In this document: in pieces, positions 1-41,400 of the stretch
How positions within the stretch are numbered: the first letter of the stretch is position 1
Layout of the letters: every line of letters begins with the position of its first letter
Source of the DNA: Opisthocomus hoazin
Lineage: Eukaryota; Chordata; Aves; Opisthocomiformes; Opisthocomidae
Length of the DNA: 64,000 nucleotides
Assembly: GCF_030867145.1 (NCBI RefSeq)
Contig: NC_134433.1
Coordinates: 17,581,896 to 17,645,895, forward strand
Reading direction: 5' to 3'
Notes under the pieces: model-generated
The model's database searches: none
Seen by the model: the letters and a program-made list of their open reading frames with translations, nothing else
Told to the model about the DNA's origin: nothing
Made by a program: the position numbers and the translations under genes

Positions 1-27463
<27,463 letters not shown>

Positions 27464-30400
27464 GAAGCTCGGGAATATGGATCTTGGGTGCACCCCGTTA
27501 AACTTGTAGGTATGCCTCAAAAATAATATTTAGGCAGCTTCAAACTAGGAGATGTAGAGGGGAACCTGTACCTCAGAGTGCTCTCTGCTCTGGAGTCTGC
27601 CTGCTTACACCAACTGGGGAACGTACAGTCCGTTCCTCCTGACGTGTTTATTGGGAAATTGTAAAACAATCTAAAACTATCGCAAGTGCTTATAACATCA
27701 AAGCAACAGGAAATAGCTTTGGTTATTTTTTACAACAGATATAATAAAATGTGCAATAAGAGAAAAAGCTGTAACAAGGCTGATTTTACTCAGATGAAGG
27801 ATTGTGGTATCAGCTAACTAGCTGCACCCAAAACAGTATAAGCAGTAGGTCCCATAGGTTACAGAGGTTTACACTTTAAACATTGAATAGTTGTATCTGT
27901 TTCCACTTCACTTTTGGTAAAGCGATATACTTGCAAGGGAAGCAGAGGTGGGAACTACAAGAATGGGTGGTAAGGATTTGTACAGCAAGATGCTTTTTGG
28001 GTGCCTTAAACCCAAGATTTCCTTTCAGCTTACAGTGTTGGTCAATAGACCCTAGCATGGGCACTCATGTTTGTGTGAGGTGCTGGACATCAAGTAAATG
28101 GGAGAACTCCACTTATGAACCATATCATAAAAACTTTACATTAGAAATAAATGTTTCTGCCACAGTTTGAAGCAGTTAGTGTTGCTGTACACAAAGTAAT
28201 GTGCAAGTGTACAAAGATCACATTGTTTTGTGGAACTCGGTGACTGTGCAAAATGTGTGGACTGCTCCAAGTAAGGAGATGACTGACCATCGCAGTCTGA
28301 GAGATAGATCCTAGGTTGGTAAGCTAAAGGGAGCCCTTTTACTAAAGGATCTGCAAACTTCAGAGCAATCGTTTTTTCCATTACTCTAACGTTAAAGAGT
28401 CTACACTGGAGGAGAAAAAAAGTAGTGGAATTCCTATGAGTAAATTGTTTACCTGCTTATGCTTTAGAGCAACTGCTGTGTTAGGACAATCTGTAGCATT
28501 CAGAATTACAGCATTTGAGCTTGAAGGAGTAGACATGCCAAATTATAGGTGCCAAACTGACATTTTCCTACTGATTTAAATTTCTCTCAGATCTCTCAAT
28601 GAACTTACTGGAAGTAAAATGTATTAAATTTTCCCTAAGTGGTAATATTTCTAAAATCTTGTAGTTAGTTTAACATAGTAGCAGTTTGCGGATTCTTCAT
28701 GCAGATACTTCCACTGCACTAAATTCACCAGGAGAACTTTCATGACTGAACTGAAGCATACTTTAAAACCTGCAATGAAGTTACAAGTGCACATAAAAAA
28801 ACCTTTTCTTTAAGTTAAAACCAGACTATTGACACTGAGAAAGCTTGAAGTCAAGAGGAGATTTATTTTGCAAATTGGTTGGCTCGTTTGGTTTTAATTT
28901 CAGGGAGTTAGCGTGGAGAGAGTGGTGTGCTTTCAGGTTTTCCTAGTCTGTGGCTAGACCAGAAACAGTCTCTCAACAAGTCTGTTGGTTAATGATTTTG
29001 AAAGTTGACATGTAAAGCAAACAAGAAATGCCATGGAAAACTATTAAGGCAGTGCAGAAGTAAACCTAAGTCTATATTCCCTATTCACCCAAAAGCTTCA
29101 GTGTGCTTTTTGAAGGGCATAGTAATGTGGCTTTTGTCTTAAAAGGCAGCAAAGCCACTTATAAATGGAGACTTTGATGTATTTTTTTTTAGGCGTTACT
29201 TAGCAAAATTGCCAGTTACCTATTTTGAACTTCCTGAAAGATCTCTGGCACATCTGTAATTTTTTATAATGCTTCCTCTAAGTGAAGCGGTAATCTTTGC
29301 TGAAGATTTAGGAAAGATATTAAAGTAGCTCACACTATTTGGGAGCAGGTAACTACATTACAGGTGGCAGGGTTTTTATGCTCTGTTGCCAAGTCAGCCA
29401 GCTACAAAAGCTAGATGAAAGATATCCACAAACTGCATTGAAGCAGTCTTCAAGTTTACACACGCTTCCCCAGTAGCATCACACCTGGTTCTTTAACTCA
29501 CAGACTTGGAGGAATTATTCTGTTTTCTGCCTTGGCCCACTGTCTGTATTAATTCTAATCATGAAGTCCATTTCTTCTCCTGTCCTCTGCTGCTAGGAGA
29601 TTGCACAGGTACACCAGGCTCCCATCTCCCTCTAGTCAGTTCACTGTCAGCCTGCTCCTGCTTGTTTTAAATAGGCATGGGAATCCAAGGCTTGTGAGGA
29701 AGGAGCTCACTAAGCAAATTTTAAATTTGCGCATGGGACCTAAAAGCAACATTGACCACAAAGTTCTTTTCAAGCAATGGCTGTTGTGTAGCATGTCTCC
29801 TGACAGTAATCACTGTTCCTGCTGCAAAGTTGAAAGCTAATGTTGCTTTAGCCATCTGCCTCTACCATCCAAGAGACTCCAAAATCTATTTTTCATTATA
29901 AGTTGCTGTAATAGAAAGGCCTACTTTCTTTGAAAAGAGGAATGTGTGTAATTCTGTAACTGTATTAAAGGAACTAGCATCTGAGCACAAAGTTAGAGAA
30001 ATCTCCTAGGTTGTTAAGGTCTGTCTTTTGCAGATGCAATGTCATTTTGCAGGGTACCATGTCATGAAAACTCTGATTTTGTGTATTTCTATTAATAACT
30101 GGGTCACCTTTACAGCAGTCACTACGCTGGCTTCTCTTAAGAATACTATGAGCTGATAGTAGTAAAACAAATGCTAGTGTGTGTTTGTGTGCATGATTTA
30201 GAGTGGTAACAATTTCGAAGTTTCTACACATGGTATTGAAATCAAGCTGAAAATATTTTCCCTAACTTCATTTCCTACAATATATGACAGCTTATGTGGC
30301 CTTTGCATAATTCCAACACTACTTATTGCTCAGGGATAGAATGGTTTATCTCTTGATCACATGCCTCCAGCTGAGCACTTTGGCAAACAGTGATACAGGC

Positions 30401-33400
30401 ATTAGCTTGGAGATTAAGGCTTCATGTTAATTAGGAGCTGAGCTTCTGAAACATCAGATACCAGATGCATTTGTTTTGAAAGAACTAGTGAGTTACCACT
30501 AAAATAATAAAACAATTTCTGTTGGAGGTGAGAGTATGAACAAGATGAGTGCGATTTTAGACATCTCACAACTAGGCTGGCAGGTCAACAAATACTCTGT
30601 GGCAATGGCTGGGGACCGTATGCATGTTGAACCACTAGCATTTCCACCCACCCCTAGCTACACTTGAGGTGATCCTTGAGGTTTGCCTGATTAATCACTA
30701 GTTTTGTAGCATAATTTTTCAATCGTGTTTTCTCTTAAAACATTTCCTTCTGGTCAGAATTTTAGCTACACACTTTGTCCACATGAAACCGCATGCAGTG
30801 GTTCATGGGCATTCATTCAGTTTGCCATTAGATTTCAGTTTTAAATGTGCTTTCATGGAAGGCTTATCAGTCCTCCTAAGCAGGTGATTTGCTGAGGGCA
30901 AGTTTAAGCCTACAGTCGTCTTATTCTGCGATTGCAAGTCCTCATTGCTGCAGTCAGCACTTAAACTTTATCAACTGTCAAAGTGTTGAAGCCTACACAG
31001 AAGGGAATGGGATACAGAAGTCAGGTGGGACTGGTGGTGCCCAGGGAACACAGGTTAGATTCATCAGTAGTTTCAGCACCTTTAGTGCCTCCAGTCTGTT
31101 ACAGGAAAGCACATTCTTTTAACCTGCTGAAGGGAGGAAGCAAAAGTGAAACTGTAAAACACAGAACTGTTACTCCAGTGGGTGCTAGGGCAGCAGTACA
31201 AGTCAGTGCAAAAGTAGGCCACTGTTGGAAGCATTTACTCTCTTGCCCTCTTGATACGGATCCAATTTTAAATTACTGTAAAAAAAAGTCTGTGATTATT
31301 AGAAGTGGTAGACTTACCTGAGATATTGTGAAAACACACCTTCACAACTGTAGTGTTTTGGTTTTGTGTGTGTGTATGTGTGTAGCTACTGGAAGACACC
31401 TTAAGTGAAGTTTTGGTTCTGTTTTCACAGCAAATTTGTAACCAATATACTTAAAAAATAGAACAATGGCTGTTTATTCAATTTTGTTGTCTAGTTAGGT
31501 AAGTTTGAAAAAAGATATCATTATATAAAGAGTGCAGAATATTCCACAGATCTGAATAGTGATGTTGATCCAAATCTGCTTCTTTTGAACAACCTTTTTT
31601 TTATTTTTAAGTGTTTCCATACACTAGTGCTCTTGGAACAGATCCTTGCTTGACCAAAGTACTCCTATTTAGTTTTGTGGTGTGGTTTATAACTATTTAG
31701 CATAAAATTGTTAGGTGTAAAAATGACATGCCATTGATAAGTCTTCTTGTTCATTGGGGTTCATGAGAGCTGCCATTTTGATTTGTTTACATGAAAATAG
31801 TCTTAATGCTTACAGATAACTTCACCTGGTCCTCTAGTACCTAGGGAAGTAACTTCTAAACAGAGTTAAAGCTTTCATTGGTTATGCAGAAGTAGAACCA
31901 TCAGTAAACTAGAGAAAGAAAACCACACACCTTAATCTACTATTAAAATAAGCATAATAATGACACTTTATCTGGAAGCTCTACTATTTTGAAAAATAGC
32001 CTTTGTTTGCTATTATTAGTCAACAAGTTGTCCCATTTATACACTCCAGTCTTTTGGCCGGGGCACTACTAATGTCTGTATTTAAGCAAATTCCCAATAC
32101 TTAGATCTAAAGAGCAAGTTTCCTTCTTTCTATATTGGTTGCTGTCTTAAATTTATGAAAAACTTTATAAGCATTTTTAATAATACCTGAAATCAACAGG
32201 TATTTTCAGTTTTTAAAATTTGTATGTGCAACAATTGTTACTGAACAAATAGGATTTTTCCCCAGGTTTCTTTCCCCCCTCTTGCATCTGAGCCACAGAA
32301 AGATGAGTATATCATAAAAGTACTAAATGATTGGAACATGGGCACCTTTTTAATAAGCTCATTGGCTTAATAACAGAGAGAAAAGATTGTACACTGCAAT
32401 TTCATCTTTCTTCTGATTAGAGCTTGAATCGGGGGATCAGAACTCAAGATTTCTGCATTGAATTGTTCATTTCAAGCATGCAGTGGAGAAACTGGTACTT
32501 TCCATCCTCATCTGGAGCTGGTACAGGATAGAATTCCTGAAAACACAAAACTTTCCAGCTTAGCTCCTCAGTTTCTCAAACAGCAATGATTCCTCATGGT
32601 CCATGTTCATAGCTTCAGCAGAAATTGTGGGTTTAACAAGGTCATTTGACTTCCATGATGTTTAATCACTCAAGTGTAAATATGGGTTCCTACAGAAGAT
32701 CTTAAATTCAGTCCCCTGTGAAAAATTGAGATAATAACATACTCTTCTGGATGAGAAGAGCTCTTTTTTCCAGAAATAAGAAAGGGCCTGGAGCAGCTAG
32801 AATCCTGTGCCATGGACTCTAGACTTGAAGTAATTAGTAATTCCTCTTTTCCTCTATTTCAGTTCAAGCCCAAGGTAAGGGGATTACAGATTACCCTCTA
32901 TTTGTATTTATCTCAGTAAACTTCCTTTGAAACTGGATATAAATGTGGGGGATGGGGGAACATGCAACAAATTTGACAGTTCATTTCTAATTTGTAACGA
33001 TGTACGGAATTTATGGAGGGAGAGAGTGATGGTGATGGTATACCAGAGATTACAACATTGAACCATAGTTTACAGATTGCAAGCTTTAAAGATAAGGTTA
33101 TTCTGGGAGGACTGGTGTGTAGGGCCCAGAATGGCAGTCCTCTCACAGAACCCCAAGCCTTCTGCATAACTTATTTTTCTATTTGTGGGGGAGGGAAGGG
33201 GGCAGTCTACTTACAACTGAATTCATACAAGGAAACTTGAAATTGTACATGTTCTTTCAGTCTATAGTTTTATTAAGTGCATACTTTTAAATATTGTTTG
33301 TCAGTGAGAAGGTTCTATCTGGTGACAAATGTTTATATTTCTTATGGCTGCCTTGTAAAGATTCAAAAATGTACAATAATGTATTTCTTCATATGAAATA

Positions 33401-33500
33401 AGGAGTAAGATTTCTACAACTGGTATAGATTTTGGTGTGAGTTGGTTTTTAAAATCTTAGATTACTCACTTAAATAAAACCTTCCTTGCCTTTAAGCAAA
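27464..33500 (+). other. PITPNM3: Probable PITPNM3 3'UTR
   Basis: About 6 kb after the stop with no credible coding frame, AT-rich and without a recognised retroelement. AATAAA hexamers occur early (27743) and at 33473-33478; the latter is followed by T/G-rich sequence within about 60 bases and is the better distal end. The extent is inferred from sequence alone, and several alternative ends are possible. Confidence 0.5.
33473..33478 (+). terminator. Candidate distal poly(A) signal of PITPNM3
   Basis: AATAAA in CTTAAATAAAACC, followed by T-rich and then GT-rich sequence. It is the last good + strand hexamer before the convergent PIMREG region. Confidence 0.45.
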
Positions 33501-35489
33501 CAGTGTCACTGATTTTTCTTACTAGTGATGTGGGAAGTACTAGGTAGTCGTTGTACATGTCCCAAGTAGCCAGTGGAAACAGTATAAACAGAGGCTGTTT
33601 AATACATCTGACTGTCTGAAACAACTTAGATTGGAGGCTGACTTTTCACAAAACTCCAACCCTCCTTCCTTTTGAAAAGTCATATAAGAAAGTACTTCAG
33701 TAATGAGACACCATCTTTGTGAAAGCCTTAAGAAGTAGTTTCAGGGCATACAAAGAGTAACTTCAAGCTACTGTTCCATATAGAAAGGTGGTTAAAAAAA
33801 ACAAACCCAAAACACACACACAAAAGAAACACCAAGAAATAACGCAAGCTAAAGCTCTCAGTCATCTGAAAGCCTGGAAGTCAGGGTTGTTTTCATGTTT
33901 CCAGGCCTTATTAACTATTTTAAAAGTCTAGTCTGAAAAGAAAAATGGAGAAATCAGGAGCAAATTTAAAAATCAATACTTACACATAAATCAGAACTGA
34001 ACATGACTCCTTTCCATATTTATATTTAATACCATTAAAATTTTAGTAGTTCTAGTTTTACTAAATTACATGTGCATCTTAAAAAGTATCAATTAGATCA
34101 AAGTTTCCCAAGTCAATCTTTTGTTTGAAGGTTCATCTTAGAGTGAATGTAATCTGAGAAGCCTGTACAAAGCTGTTACCATGGAAAATAGCCCTTATGT
34201 TGAATTCTAGAAGCTTGAGAAATCTTTGCTTTAGTTTGAAAGACTAAACTCTGTTAAACAATCACCCAAAAAGGCTTGTCAAAAGTCAATGGAAGCAACA
34301 CACAGGTATCAAATGCTTAGGATACTTCATAAAATAAAAAACCTGCACTGTGATATTAGCTAATAACAGCAGTTGTAAGATGTTACATTAATTGTAGTAA
34401 CCAATTTCTGAGTATAAGACAGATGTTGTAGTACAAAGGCAATGTTTAACTCAACTGCCAAAATGCTATTTAAAGCAGCATCAAGAAATGACAAAGTTGC
34501 TCTCATTTGTCTGGGACCCAACTATTTAAGATAAGATTAGTTAGGCTAATCTAATAGCAGTCCATAAGACCATGAATTAGAGTCCTAATGTAGCTCCTCT
34601 CTTGTGGCATGAGTGACTCCACAGAAACCTGTTGCCTTAGAATGGCAGTTGTGGTCAGAACTCAAACAAGCCACTACTGTTTCATTAACTTCCAGGTAAA
34701 CATGATGCATAACTTTTGGTTTGTTCGTATACAGAAAAAAAATTGTTAAGATTATCAAAATTATGGACCAGTACTTTTAGTATGCAAAGTACTCATACTA
34801 AAACTCATGACAATTGGATAACAGTCTAAAAATTAGTTACCTATGATCACCTTCCATAAGTCTGTGACCCTTGCTCTGGCCATTCCTGCTGGTCAGTTCT
34901 ACAGAAGTTTCACTTACTGCCTTACGAAAGTCGCATTCAAGATGGTCACTCATGTCCACAGGAGATAATACACTGTGGTACAACTTTGATTCTCCTGTTC
35001 ACTTGAAAAGAGAAAGCAAGGGAAGATAAGTCCTGAGCTGCTTTGTCATGAAAGATTATAAAATGGAATGGCTTGTTCAATGTATAGAGTGCACCCTTTC
35101 ACAGGCTACACAGAGCTTCCCTTCATATATGCTCATAAACTTAACAATAGTTACAGCCATCTCTGTCTAGGTACCAAGTGCTTGATGGAGTTTCTTTGCT
35201 TGCTTGAGAAAGTTTCCAAGACTGACGCGCAGACTGTAAATTTTGTGCCACTAGGTAGTAGTAGTTTGATACTGCATGTTGCCTGCAGAAGAACAAGAAG
35301 ACTGCCATTAGCAGCATGAAGTCAGTAAAGTTAATTAAGTGGTTGTCACACAAATTGCTGTATAACCGTTAGAGGGGAGCAAGGAAGAGGCCTAGCACCT
35401 GTAGTTTCACTGTATAACAGTTCTAAACACTAACAAGAAAATGTTTTGTTACCTTCAGTGAGCAGGAGTGGCAGCACGCAAATAAATGT
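33501..35489. other. Intergenic spacer between PITPNM3 and PIMREG
   Basis: About 2 kb of AT-rich sequence between the two proposed 3' ends. A good minus-strand acceptor at 35002 opens short frames (stops at 34950 and 34837), but it lies beyond the PIMREG poly(A) signal. Nothing else recognised. Confidence 0.4.
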
Positions 35490-38400
35490 AGTAGTTAAAA
35501 AATGGAGTTTATTGCAATACTTTAACTAGCAACAGAAGCATTTCTTGTGATATAATCTAACTCATTAAAATGAAAAACATTAGAACAAGACATGGAGCTG
35601 GCAAGTATAAACAGTTTGCGATCAAGGTTTGTTTCACTGTGGAAAAGATGAAAAGGGAGCTGTAACACTAAAACTCATGGCAATTGGATACCAGAACAGA
35701 AAATCATATGCAAGACTGCAAGGGCACCTCCAGAAAAGTTTATTTCACAATTATGCCAGCAACTGACAAACCAGCCAGTGATAGAGCAAATTGTATGCCT
35801 CTACACATGCAGGAGAACTGGACCAAACTGCTTAGTGGAAGCAGTACAGATCACTGTTTAAAGCTTCAGTCAAGCATTTGAAACTGCTCTCATTTTTCCT
35901 GAAATGTTACAGCAATCAACTTCTTACACCTACCTTTGTTGCTAAAATAGGACATAGTATTCAGGATGTAACTTAGCCTTTAACAAAAGAAACACTTCCA
36001 GCATAATGGTGAAGATATTAATGTCACAATACAGATCTCAGTGAAGGTAATGGAGGCATTTACTTGGTAATAGTTCAATGAACTGACACTAAAAGTGATG
36101 CTTAGAAACTTACAGCAAAGAACTCCTGTTCCCATCCATTTAGGTATAAGTGCTGTGTTTAAAAATGCCAGCAATACAGGTATCAACTGCTGTTATTGTG
36201 ATAGCATTGTCTTGACTGCTGAGACAATGCCAGGGATGGAAAAGGCAGGCTGTAAAATTAGACAGCTCAGGGTAATAGTTTGTTCTGTCATGCTTTGTGA
36301 TCTTCATTAGTAACCAGTGAAAACTGAGGTTGAGTGACAAAGACATTAGTACCAGTAGTTTTCTGGTCCGAGGTTAGAAAAGCTGCTGCTTGCATAGAAG
36401 CCAAATTTATGGTTCATTGTAAACTCACAAGGTTTCACTAATCCACAACATAGAGGTGAATTTTTACAACTGCACAATGATCTACTGTGGCAGAGACAGC
36501 CACAGTGAGTATGAGGGAAGAACCCTGTGGTTCTGCATAATAATACTTAAAGAAGCATGAGTCAATAAGCCTTTCTCTCTCCAAACAGCAGGTTTTCTCC
36601 CCACAGATGCATGCATGTATAGAAAAGGTAAGAGCACAACTACTTTACCTGGTTGATACTATCTTCAGTTACGAATGAGAGAAACTGTCATATCGCTAAC
36701 AGATGGGAGAATATTAGGAGTGAGATTTAGTGAAGTTTCAATGGATATGATCATTAACTCAATACAAAATTTAACCTATAGTTATCTAGAAATGGTCCCA
36801 CTGGTAAAAACTGATTTTTTTTAATTATGTAGGGTTTTAAGCCGTTACCTCTTTGTAGACAGAAGTACTTAATGCTAAGCCCCCTTTAGAGGATTTTAGG
36901 TACTTGACATTTAATTATTGAATGCTTGACATCAAGTGTTCCAAGAGAGGAAGAGGTTTGCCCTCTGACAAGACTTCTGATCTTTAGTTTTTACTGTCTT
37001 AATATGTCTAATTCAGAATGATACAACCTTTAGAAACACAGCTGCCTACCACCTCATGGATTAACCAAGGTATTGTATAAGAGGCTTCTGCATCCCTTAA
37101 ATTTGAGTTATGTATACCATAGACTATTTGTTAACATAATGCTACCTAAGAAAAGGATTTTCTTACAAATGTGCACCAACACTGTCATTGGTGCCTGCAA
37201 TGGGATTCCCTCCCCTTCCCCCCCCCAGTCCAGAGGTGCTGGATTGGCACCTCTTTTAGACAGAGGCAGGGAAGTACTGTTGTCACACAAAATCAAAGCT
37301 AGGCTCTTTCTGGGGGAAAAAAAAAAAAAAAAAAAATCTTGACTTCCACAGCAAGAAACTTGAGAGCATTTGACAGGTTTTAGAAGATGCAAGTCCAACT
37401 GCAGACTTAATCTGCATACGTATCTTGAGAAAGAAAGGCACTGCTACATTACAGCTCAGAAAGTTCTGCAATTATTCCTCATCCTGAGTTACAGGGATCG
37501 CTTAGCCTGCAATTGGCCATGTTCAAGTAGGAGGTAGCCTGCTGCTAAAAGTTGAGGGACAGTTAGCTGTATTTACCTCTCCTCTTGCACAATGGCATCA
37601 TCAAATGCCTGGGAGATATGCTTCAACCGGCAAATCCCTGAGACCAGCTCCAACTCGCAGTCCAACCCTCTGCAAACAGAATGGTTGTTACTAAAGATCA
37701 AACAGGACAGACTGACTAGGTGACACTACCCAACCCTCTATCCCTGCAGTAACAACTCTACTTACTTCCAGACTTTACCCAGAAAAATTTAGGGCTGTAG
37801 CAATCATGCTCTTAATTCCACTGACCAACTGCTTCACACCTCCATTCATCCCCATGACAGCTATCTTCCAATTCAAACACGGGGTTCAGATTCACAAGGC
37901 TTGGATTCACCTTCTAGCTTTGACACTTCTCATGTGAGTTTAACCAAAACAAAAACCTATGTGTGCATTATGAAGTATTTCCCTAGCTTACAACCCTTTA
38001 ATTCATGTTAAGTCTTTGAGGCAAGAATCTCTCTATTCTCTATAAAGAGCTCACCATAAGCGGAACTATTTTGGGTATCTCTGCAATACAAATAGCAACT
38101 CTGGAAAAGTTAGAGCTAAGCAGGAGCGAGATGCATTCAGAGCATTTTTCTTTACCAGAAAGGCATCAGCAAAGAACTAAGGTATGTCTCTAGTGTCTGA
38201 TGGGGACTGGTGCTGAGAAACATGGTGTAAACTTACCTGGTGGAAGAGTGACTTTTAAAAAGTTCACGTCACAGCATAAAATTAAGATTCATGTTTCAGC
38301 TTTATGCAGTGCTCAGTCACTGTCTATACAGGTATCTGTAACTACTTTCCAAACTATTCAAACAGCGCATCTTTTCAGGGGAGCAGGATAACCTTCATAT

Positions 38401-41400
38401 CTTGCCTGTCACCTTACAAGATACTGTAATCACAGTAATGATAAAAAAAAAGGAATAAGGTTTACAAAAGAATATGGCTTACATCTTTCTGCTAGTAGGA
38501 GCAGGTGATAAATAAGGGCTCTTCAGTGCTGCTGCTCTTCTTGATCTCCGGAGAGGGACAGCATCTCTACCAAGCCAGGATGAGAAACCTCTCCATTCTC
38601 TATGTTCCGACACCACTGTTGGCACACGCAAGGCTCTTTTGCTGGATCTTGGAGTGCCTTTGGAACTGGATGCTGGAGTAATACCCTGCTTACAGCAAGG
38701 GGTTCGAGGTATAGCACCACTATTCTTGGCAGAACTGTTTACACAGCTTCTGCTGGTGGATTCAGCTGGAAAGGTCACCATAGACTGTACGGGGCTTTGG
38801 CAAGACTTCTGCATTTTCTGAAAGAAACATCAGATAGGTACACTATGCTAAATGAACTCAATTGCCTTAGAGTTTGGAACCAGAAAAGACAAGCAAGACT
38901 GAATTGCTAGCTTTCATTCTCCTATCAGGTTTAGTGTAGCATGAATGCTCCTCAACCCTCTGTACGCACTTGCACTGGAGTCATTTGCTCCTCCAATCCC
39001 TGGAACTTTTCAAGGACTTAGCAGGCATTGGAACAGAGCTCCTGCTGCTCTTATGCAGGAGCAAGACAGGCTCCCTAACATATGATTAATGCAGTTAAAG
39101 TCAGAGGTCTCCACCAAAGGGAAGTGCAAGCTCAAGTCTGCTACTCTGCTACCATCTAGCAGTTTTTGTCAGTCCAAGTTTAGATTGACTATAACAAAGA
39201 ACATACTAATAAATAGTATGGGTACAGGAAAACAGAGTAAAAAAAACCCAAAACAACATTTAAAGCACTACATATTTCCCAGAAACAACTGTTTACAAGC
39301 AATGGCAGTCTCTACCCATCTTCCTCCTTGTGAAGGCTGCTCTGCCATACGTGATGAAATACAGTAGAGGAAAAGCATTTCTTAAGTAATAAAATAAAAG
39401 TTTTGATGAAGCTATGTCTCATTTTAGTTCTTTTCACCTTTCTCCCAGTTCTGCCAGATCCATAATTTGCCTGTTTATACTTTAGCAAGGATATTAAAGA
39501 TTATACTAGTTAGAAGCTATGAGACAACCATTACGGTGTAGCAAGGGTGTGGGATCAACTCTCTGGAATACAGTATTCTGTACAGAGTCCAGAAATCTTA
39601 GTACTGAAGCTGAAGTAAAAACTAAACTCTATCCACACTCCACTGCAAAGGTGAACTACCTGGGACACTGTTCCAAAAGAATTTTTTGCTGTTCTTTTAA
39701 CACTCTGAAGAGTTTGGCACTTCTGTCTTGCTTCCAGACTTTCCCAAGTTGGGGTCTTATGAAAATTCAGCTCTACTTGCTTTAAAGGTACTCGCTTCCT
39801 TAGAGACATGCGGATGGTATTGAGAGAATTCAAAGAAGCCCTTCTCTTGAATTTGTCCGGTACAGGGCTCTCATTCTCATCAAAGTCAGATAGAAGCTGG
39901 TGTTTCCGCCAGGCCATTGTTGCCTTGACATTCTGGAGCACAGATACCATCTTGTTCGAGTTCTTGGTCAAGTTTATTTCTAAAACAATCAGAATGAGAG
40001 TGAGAATTAGACAGAGCAAGGTACAGAGTAGCGTGAAAAAGGAGAAATGGAAATTGTTATACAGTATATTCATTTACATTTGCCTGAAACAACAAAATCA
40101 GAGCTGAGCAGACTTTTACATGGAGGCTTGAAGGAGAACAGCATTGATTTCTACAACTATTTAGGTCTGTGCACGTCCATGAAGTCTTATACTGCATTTC
40201 CAGCACTGAACATCAGACCTGGTAAGCTGCAAGACTCAAGCTTCTGAGGTAGAATGCTCTGTAACTGCAGGTTTCTTGTAGTGTCTCAGACTAAGGTCTT
40301 ATATGCCAAATTTTTGCCTTCATTAATTAAAAACAGCCTTCCACTACCAGGCCAAGTTCACACAGCTCCTATTGTCTCCTGTCTCAGCTGCTAGCTGGAG
40401 ACTCACACTTATGTATCCACAGTCATAAATATGACTGAAGTCCTGAAACAGACAGGATTGCTACTGGCAGAAGACATTGGTGGGCAGAACTAAAATGCCT
40501 GTTTTCTATATGCTATATGACAATTTAAACATATATACAAGTTCAAATTATTCATTTCCACTAGCTATCAAGCTAGGATACCACTAGCAAATTACTTCTA
40601 AAAATCAATTGAAACGCAAATATATTTTAGCAATCTGAATTGACAGTGAATTAATTCTACCAATACTTCATTGCACGTTACTATTAATAAAAAAGCTGGG
40701 AGGTCTCTACCATCACTACACCACATATTAGGAAAGCCTATTGATATTCTTTACTATGTCTGATCTCCCATATTCTCTCCCTCTCTCACAAGCATCCTTA
40801 TTTCTGTCAGAAAGCAGTAAGGCTTACTGAAATCTTTTAATCATGAAGGTGTTTAGGATATTAACACCTTTAATGCATTCCTGCATGTGGCAACAACGAA
40901 AGGCTAGTTATCGGGCAATCAGTCAGTTCTCTTACTAGCTCACAGCTTATCCAGTTTCCTTTTGATAAACTGCTAGTTACTATTAATTTATGCTAGAAAA
41001 TATTACTCAGGTGAAGCACCAAGAAGAGAGTAGCTACCGTCCCAGGGTTACATTTAACTGTATCAGACTGGCATCGCACAACACAACGAGGTGCGCCAGC
41101 TCATCTGCAACCCACGGCAAAGGCTCCGGGCAGCGCCCACGCTGGGCGCCTCAGGGACGCCTCTCGCGACAACCCGCCTCTGCCCCGCGGCGCAGCTCTC
41201 GCGGCTGGCATTCCCAGTGCTCGCCGCTGATCGCAGCGGCCAGAACGGCCCGCAGAGCTGCGGCCTGGCTGACAGAGCCGGCTGTGCACTGCGGGAGCCG
41301 GCAAGGCGGCGCAGGGCAAGCCCAGCCAACGCCATTATTTCGCCCACCAGGGGCGGCTGAAACAACTAGTGCGAAAGGCGATGGCAAGGCCGGAGGAGAT

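Noticed and set aside
32840-32885. Acceptor-donor pair around a four-codon segment, considered as a micro-exon
   Set aside because: It lies in the PITPNM3 3'UTR with no gene to join.
34837-35001. Good minus-strand acceptor with open frames of 17 and about 48 codons, considered as the PIMREG last exon
   Set aside because: It lies beyond the best PIMREG poly(A) hexamer (35513). The long frame needs a weaker internal acceptor, and there is no similarity to human PIMREG.
37108-37398. 96-codon minus-strand frame with a Phe run
   Set aside because: It is opened by a 21-base homopolymer and is not similar to the PIMREG C-terminus, though it remains a weak alternative for the last exon.
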